Shown one piece after another: positions 59,592 through 64,000 of a DNA stretch of 64,000 nt. Source of the stretch: JAKRSE01 sp943369295 (GTDB lineage: Bacteria; Armatimonadota; Fimbriimonadia; Fimbriimonadales; Fimbriimonadaceae). Within the stretch, counting starts at the first letter, position 1. Each line of letters opens with the position of its first letter. Below the pieces are notes generated by a model. The model was not told where the DNA came from, made no database searches, and saw only the letters and a list, made by a program, of their open reading frames with translations. Both the position numbers and the translations under genes were made by a program. The stretch lies in assembly GCA_943369295.1 (NCBI GenBank), contig CALRMU020000001.1, positions 496,001-560,000 on the forward strand. The letters are read 5' to 3'.

Positions 59592-61211
59592 ATGATTCCC
59601 CTTTCTTTGCTGGCGGTGGTATTGCCGTCTGGTTCAGGCCAGTCCCCTTTGCCGCCGGTTCCTGTTTTGGCTTCCACTGAGTTCAAACAGGCAGTTGCTC
59701 AAGTGGAAAAGAACCTGGCCGCAGGGGAGTTTTCAGCTGCCGAGACCCTGCTTAGCGTTCTTCCGAAAGCGAACATCAGAGTTCAATGGGATGAAAGAGG
59801 AGTTTCTCCCGCTCAGGTGACCCTTTTGAGGCAGGGAAGAGACGAGGCCATAAAAGTTTGGCAAAGCTCGCTGCTCAACGTTAAAGTAGAGTTCGTCACC
59901 TCCAATCCCGATATTCTCATCTCCTTCACCGATTCTCTGCCGATCCTCTCAGAGACTGGGTTCAGACAAGGCGCGGTCCACTTTGTTTCTTACAACCCCG
60001 CAGACACAAGGGTCGAAACGGTTATCGGCTTGAAGCGGGGTGAACCCGCAACCGAAGCAGGACGACTGGAGGCGGCGTCTGAGTTCAGCTTCGCTATCGG
60101 CTCATTTCTGGGCATGGCACGCATGCCCCGTGAAGGAGGAGCCATGGGGCGGACAGATACAAGGTTTCGGTTTCCTCCGCGTCTGATGCCAGACGAAAAC
60201 ATGACAGCTCAGCAGAATCTGAGGCTTGTCGAAGCTCTGCAGAACAGAGCCAAAGCCAGACAGGCTCTCCCTAAGCGGAGCGGCCCTTCTGCTTTTGTTG
60301 AGGTCAAGCGCCTTGCCATCGGAGAAGCAATTCAGGGAGCGCCACTCCCGAGCAATTTTCAGGTGACGAACCGGGGTGAAGGGGTTATGAACCTGCAGGT
60401 CGTGCCTGACTGCTCCTGCTTCATCATTCGGCACCCTAAAACAGTCCAGCCTGGCGAAACAGTGGTCGTAAGAGTTGATTACAGGACCAAAGAGTTCCCC
60501 GGACCAATCAACAAGGCCTTGATCGTCTACACAGATGATCCAGAAATGCAGCCCCTTAGGATTCCTGTGACAGGGAATGTGAGGCCGCGTTTCCGCTTCT
60601 TGATGGATATGGCCAATACGGTCATCCTGGCCGACTCAAAGCCAACCGAGGCCGAGGTTCATCTTTTGTACGACGAAGACCATCCTTGGACGATCGTGAG
60701 ATCGGAAACTGCCGGCCTTCAAGCAGAGATCGTTGCTGAGGAGTTCAGCGGTGTTTTGGCTGATCCTCTCTTCGATGACCCGGCTCGACGGCGAGAAGGA
60801 TATCTTCTCAGAATCAAAGTTCCAGGAGGGCTGAAACCAGGGCGGTACCCCATGAGTCTGAGGATCATGACGACCGATCCAGAGTTCCCCCTGGTTGAGA
60901 CGTTTTTGACCGTCCAGTCAGGGATTGTTGCCATGCCCGCTCAGGCTTGGTTCGGAACTATCGAGAATCGTCCGGCCAAGACATGGATCGAACTCTCTCG
61001 TCCTGGCAAGGCCTTCAACATTGTGAGCGTCAAAAGCCGCAACAGCAGGGTGACGGCCAAGGTCGCCAACAAGACAAAGGATGGCTACCGAATTGAAGTG
61101 AGCTACAGTGGTAAAGGAACGATTGGAAGCCTGACCGGGACCCTGCTAATCACCACCAATGACCCGGCTCAAAAGACAATTGAAGTTGGAATTGCCGGCA
61201 CAATTAAATGA
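59592..61211 (+). CDS. exported DUF1573-like protein with a degenerate metalloprotease-like N-terminus
   Basis: A 539-residue protein with a signal-type start (IPLSLLAVVLPSGSGQ). Residues about 60-180 resemble a matrixin/astacin fold, including a segment EFSFAIGSFLGMARM where such enzymes have HExxHxxGxxH; the zinc ligands are missing. Residues about 230-330 match DUF1573: SNFQVTNRGEGVMNLQVVPD, followed by a Cys pair (274-276) and VDYRTKEFPGPINKALIVY. More beta-sandwich domains follow. The next gene, a tetraheme cytochrome, overlaps by four bases (ATGA). DUF1573 is common in secreted proteins of unknown role. The gene starts 33 bp after prfB. Confidence 0.82.
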   Translation: MIPLSLLAVVLPSGSGQSPLPPVPVLASTEFKQAVAQVEKNLAAGEFSAAETLLSVLPKANIRVQWDERGVSPAQVTLLRQGRDEAIKVWQSSLLNVKVEFVTSNPDILISFTDSLPILSETGFRQGAVHFVSYNPADTRVETVIGLKRGEPATEAGRLEAASEFSFAIGSFLGMARMPREGGAMGRTDTRFRFPPRLMPDENMTAQQNLRLVEALQNRAKARQALPKRSGPSAFVEVKRLAIGEAIQGAPLPSNFQVTNRGEGVMNLQVVPDCSCFIIRHPKTVQPGETVVVRVDYRTKEFPGPINKALIVYTDDPEMQPLRIPVTGNVRPRFRFLMDMANTVILADSKPTEAEVHLLYDEDHPWTIVRSETAGLQAEIVAEEFSGVLADPLFDDPARRREGYLLRIKVPGGLKPGRYPMSLRIMTTDPEFPLVETFLTVQSGIVAMPAQAWFGTIENRPAKTWIELSRPGKAFNIVSVKSRNSRVTAKVANKTKDGYRIEVSYSGKGTIGSLTGTLLITTNDPAQKTIEVGIAGTIK

Positions 61212-62455
61212 AGTTCTTTTTGGTCCCCGCCGCCCTCAGTATTCTTGCCGCCGCTCTTTGGCTGCCTAAGCAGGATTCTGAGTGGACGCTTTTGGTAGGG
61301 GGCAGCATGACGGGCTACCTTTCTCCCTGCGGCTGCACAAAGCCGATGCAGGGTGGACTAAGGCGCAAGGCGCAAGCCTTTTCCGAACTGGCGGTCAAAG
61401 ACAGAACTACACGTATTGAACTCGGCCCCTTGGGTGGCGGCATCACTCGCCAGGAAGAGCTGAAGGTTGAGGCCGCCGCAGAAGCTTTAGGGCGAGCGCA
61501 GGTTCACGCAGTGAGCCTTTCTTACGAAGATGTCCGGTTCGGCTCGGCCATGGTCGCCTCGCTGGGTTCACTTTCCAGGTCCGCGCTTGTTTCGGGGGGA
61601 ATCATTACAGAGGGAGCTCTGCCCGAAAAGCAGCACGGCCCCTTTCTTATCACCTCTTGGGATCCGAAGACAGCCGTGGCTGCTGATAGTCTGGGGATCC
61701 CCGGACGGTCTGAAAGCGAGGTCCTCACCGAATTCACAGCTCAGGCTCAGCTGCTGGGCAAGATGCCCTTGCTGATGTTTGAAGGGACCAAAGCTCAGGC
61801 TACAGTTGTGGCCGAATCCAACCCAGACCTGGCGGTTATTGTTTACCGTTCAGCGTCAAACCCTCCGCTGGAACCAGAACGGGTCGGTCGAACACTTTTG
61901 GTCACTCCTGGTGGACAGGGCAAGAACCTAGTAAAGCTGGTTTTCAAAGGCGCCTCCCTTCATGAATTGACGGTTCATTCTTTGGGGCCCAACTTCGAAG
62001 ATGACCGGAGCGCAGAGGAGATTTACCGTCAGTACCAAAAGCGGGTAAGGACGGAAAAACTGATTGATGCCATGCCACGCATTGAAAGCAAAGGGTTTGC
62101 CGGCAGCAAAGCCTGCATGACCTGTCATGCCGATGCGGGTGAAGTCTGGAAGAATTCCGCCCACGCAGGTGCCCTGAAAACTCTTGAAGACGATTACGCT
62201 GACCGCGACCCTGAGTGCATCAGCTGCCATGTTGTCGGGCAGGACAAGACCAAGGGATTCAAGAGCCGCGACTTGACGGCTCACCTTGCTGATGTGGGCT
62301 GCGAATCATGCCACGGGCCCGGGGCTGACCATGCCGCCGCTCCGATGAAGAAGAAGATGCCCAAGGCAGGGGAGAAATCCTGCATGACCTGCCACACGCC
62401 GGAGCACAGCCCGAATTTCAGCTTTGAAGAGTACTGGCCCCGAATCGCTCACTAA
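61208..62455 (+). CDS. tetraheme cytochrome c with N-terminal 5'-nucleotidase-like region
   Basis: A 415-residue exported protein (leader MKFFLVPAALSILAAALWL). Residues 34-52 (MTGYLSPCGCTKPMQGGLR) match the start found in cytochrome c554-linked phosphoesterase-like proteins. Residues about 95-260 are nucleotidase-like without clear metal ligands. The last 115 residues have four heme sites: CMTCH at 303-307, CISCH at 337-341, CESCH at 365-369 and CMTCH at 392-396. The His residues in SAHAGAL and TAHLADV could be distal ligands. The coupling to the DUF1573-type gene suggests one periplasmic redox unit. The electron partner is unknown. Confidence 0.88.
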   Translation: MKFFLVPAALSILAAALWLPKQDSEWTLLVGGSMTGYLSPCGCTKPMQGGLRRKAQAFSELAVKDRTTRIELGPLGGGITRQEELKVEAAAEALGRAQVHAVSLSYEDVRFGSAMVASLGSLSRSALVSGGIITEGALPEKQHGPFLITSWDPKTAVAADSLGIPGRSESEVLTEFTAQAQLLGKMPLLMFEGTKAQATVVAESNPDLAVIVYRSASNPPLEPERVGRTLLVTPGGQGKNLVKLVFKGASLHELTVHSLGPNFEDDRSAEEIYRQYQKRVRTEKLIDAMPRIESKGFAGSKACMTCHADAGEVWKNSAHAGALKTLEDDYADRDPECISCHVVGQDKTKGFKSRDLTAHLADVGCESCHGPGADHAAAPMKKKMPKAGEKSCMTCHTPEHSPNFSFEEYWPRIAH

Positions 62456-62468
62456 GCTGCGGCTTAGT
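62451..62468. terminator. hairpin containing both convergent stop codons
   Basis: ACTAAGC and GCTTAGT pair around the loop TGCG. The TAA of the cytochrome gene (62453-62455) and the TAA of the proteasomal ATPase gene (62464-62466 on the minus strand) both lie inside. The stem is only 7 bp with no T-tract, so its effect on transcription is uncertain. Confidence 0.4.
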
Positions 62469-64000
62469 TAATGCCCTTGGATTCGAAGTCCATACCCTTA
62501 TCAGCCTTCACCGGCTTGACGGCAGAGACACTTTCCGGCTCGACATCAATCAGCTTCAGCCAGTCATCCAGCAGGTCCGACTTGGGGAAGATTTCGTTCT
62601 CGCTAAACTCTGCCTTGAGGGCGTCCTTCAGGTCGTCCAATCTGACACCATGGTCCACTGATGGCTCGCTGATGGCACGGCGGATAGCGGAGTGCTTGGC
62701 TCGGTCCACCACTGATTTGATGAGGGCGCCTGAAACCATGTCCTTCCAATAAAGAACTTGATTGCCTCCGTTTCGGTAGAAGACGCGCAGGAATTCTGTC
62801 TCTGAAGTTTCTCGCCAAAGGTGAGCCAATGCCCCTTCGATCAATCCAACTCTGGCGCAGGATGGCTCGCCATCATGCTCCTTCACCAAATCGGCATCTA
62901 GCGGCATTGAAGGGCTGAGATAAAGGGAAAGAATCTCCTTCGAGGCGTCTCGATCCGGGCGACGGATCTTGATCTTGCGATCGATTCGCTCTGGTCTAAG
63001 AATCGCGGGGTCGATGTAGTCTGGCCTGTTGCTGGTGAGCACGACCACGACATTCTCCAAGCTGACCAAGCCATCCATCTCGGCGTTGAACTGAGGGACG
63101 ACAGTGTTGCTGATGTTCATCCAGCGACCGCCAGATCTGGTGCGGAGGATGGATTCGGCCTCATCGATGAAAATGACAACCAGCCGCCCTTCCTTGGCTT
63201 TGGAACGAGCGGTGGCGAAGATTTCTCTCACCATGCGCTCGGTCTCACCCAGCCACATGTTCAGAATCTTGGGTCCCGAAATGTGCAGGAAACACTCCTT
63301 GACTTCACGGCCAGTTCTCTCTGAGTAATCCTTGGCGAGGTTATAGGCAATCGCCTTTCCGATGAGGGTTTTTCCACAGCCAGGAGGGCCGTAAAGGAGG
63401 ATGCCCTTGACCGGCTTTTTATCGAACTTTGCGTAGAGCTCAGGGTAGAGCAGGGGCTGCTCAATGGTCTCTTTGATGAGGGTGATGGCTTCTTCCTGAC
63501 CACCGACTGATGACCAGGGAGTCTCCGGAATCTCTTCGATGAAGTAGTCCTGAACTTCCTCTTTTGGAAAGTGTTCCAGGGCAAGACGGCCAGTGGCGTC
63601 GAGGCGAATCTCGTCTCCTGCCTTGATTTCGGCCTCCTTCAGAACCTCGGCTCGACCAATGAGGCGCGATGAGCCTCCCTGACTCTCGCTCCCGACCTTG
63701 AGTCGGCCGTCAGAGAGTGAATCAATCACTTTGATGAGGTTTCCGTTGCCGCCATCGTCAATGACCCCGACCACGGCATAGGCTTCGTTGAGCCTGACCC
63801 GCGAACCCGGCTTGAGGCCTGTGGTATCGACATGAGGGTCCAGAGCGGCGATGTATTCCGTGTCGCCCATCACCACCGATGCCAGGCCCTCTTCTTCGAT
63901 CAGGCGCAGGAAGACACCGATTCTGTGGGCTGGCTGGGTGAGCTTTTCGTAGGCTTCCTGGTAGGCGTTGAGGGCCTCTTCCTGCGCTTGAGACTCCTTC
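62464..64000 (-). CDS. proteasomal ATPase (ARC/Mpa family), 5' end outside window
   Basis: AAA+ unfoldase that feeds substrates to a bacterial 20S proteasome. The frame continues past base 64000. The visible part starts with a helical coiled-coil-like piece (EEALNAYQEAYEKLTQPAHR) and two OB-type domains. Then come Walker A GPPGCGKTLIGKAI, an aromatic pore loop NMWLGETER, Walker B VVIFIDEAES and the second region of homology TSNRPDYIDPAILRPERIDR with arginine fingers. The C-terminus ends DFESKGIN. The Actinobacterial members end with a Gln-Tyr-Leu tail that opens the 20S gate, and here it is missing. Neither proteasome subunits nor Pup are in the window. Confidence 0.92.
   Translation of the reverse strand, partial: KESQAQEEALNAYQEAYEKLTQPAHRIGVFLRLIEEEGLASVVMGDTEYIAALDPHVDTTGLKPGSRVRLNEAYAVVGVIDDGGNGNLIKVIDSLSDGRLKVGSESQGGSSRLIGRAEVLKEAEIKAGDEIRLDATGRLALEHFPKEEVQDYFIEEIPETPWSSVGGQEEAITLIKETIEQPLLYPELYAKFDKKPVKGILLYGPPGCGKTLIGKAIAYNLAKDYSERTGREVKECFLHISGPKILNMWLGETERMVREIFATARSKAKEGRLVVIFIDEAESILRTRSGGRWMNISNTVVPQFNAEMDGLVSLENVVVVLTSNRPDYIDPAILRPERIDRKIKIRRPDRDASKEILSLYLSPSMPLDADLVKEHDGEPSCARVGLIEGALAHLWRETSETEFLRVFYRNGGNQVLYWKDMVSGALIKSVVDRAKHSAIRRAISEPSVDHGVRLDDLKDALKAEFSENEIFPKSDLLDDWLKLIDVEPESVSAVKPVKADKGMDFESKGIN

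Overview
The window reads as one continuous piece of bacterial chromosome, densely coded on both strands. It shows no plasmid, phage or insertion-sequence gene. Three things suggest an Armatimonadota bacterium of the Fimbriimonadia type: an ARC/Mpa-type proteasomal ATPase at the right edge, many secreted proteins of unknown family alongside a PEP-CTERM protein, and a SARP-like winged-helix/TPR regulator. This assignment is an inference from gene content, not from a marker-gene tree.

Left part (1-14.8 kb). A housekeeping run yvcK-gmk-coaBC is followed by two exported proteins of unknown function, an Old Yellow Enzyme relative, an ECF sigma factor and a SARP-like TPR regulator. A tightly overlapped operon (membrane protein, membrane-anchored protein, DppA-type D-aminopeptidase) is divergent from a J-domain/WD40 fusion gene that sits 2 bp before argH. 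A toxin-antitoxin pair follows, whose toxin gene carries an in-frame amber stop.

Middle part (14.8-35 kb). A PhyH dioxygenase and a CocE-type hydrolase precede holB. Next comes a compact envelope-stress cluster: ECF sigma, zinc-finger anti-sigma, RseB/MucB-like protein and a two-PDZ HtrA protease, closed by a strong terminator. Then come a PEP-CTERM protein, a DedA protein, two FAD oxidoreductases coupled to a tandem pair of related exported proteins, tRNA-Tyr and tRNA-Thr, and a secreted protein built from about 12 repeats with the core D-x-x-G-x-D-x-Y. The start codon of that repeat protein overlaps the start codon of a divergent hydrolase gene. Three intergenic islands (15.6-16.0, 28.8-29.5 and 33.4-34.1 kb) carry shared families of short palindromic repeats.

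Right part (35-64 kb). A 1517-residue secreted subtilase carries a P-domain, RCC1 repeats and a C-terminal repeat region. An ABC exporter follows with an extra N-terminal zinc-ribbon region. Two tRNA-Gly genes, a polysaccharide deacetylase next to a nucleotidyltransferase/pseudo-phosphomannomutase fusion, a GT39-type transferase, a cytochrome c, a Xer recombinase and a CoA-transferase come next. prfB has the classical +1 programmed frameshift. A DUF1573-type secreted protein is translationally coupled to a tetraheme cytochrome. The proteasomal ATPase runs off the right edge.

Genes are packed tightly: ATGA, GTGA and TTGA overlaps are common, and several convergent pairs share hairpins that contain both stop codons. 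Most of the roughly 60 genes have recognisable families. About ten exported or membrane proteins are not recognised, and their functions are left open.
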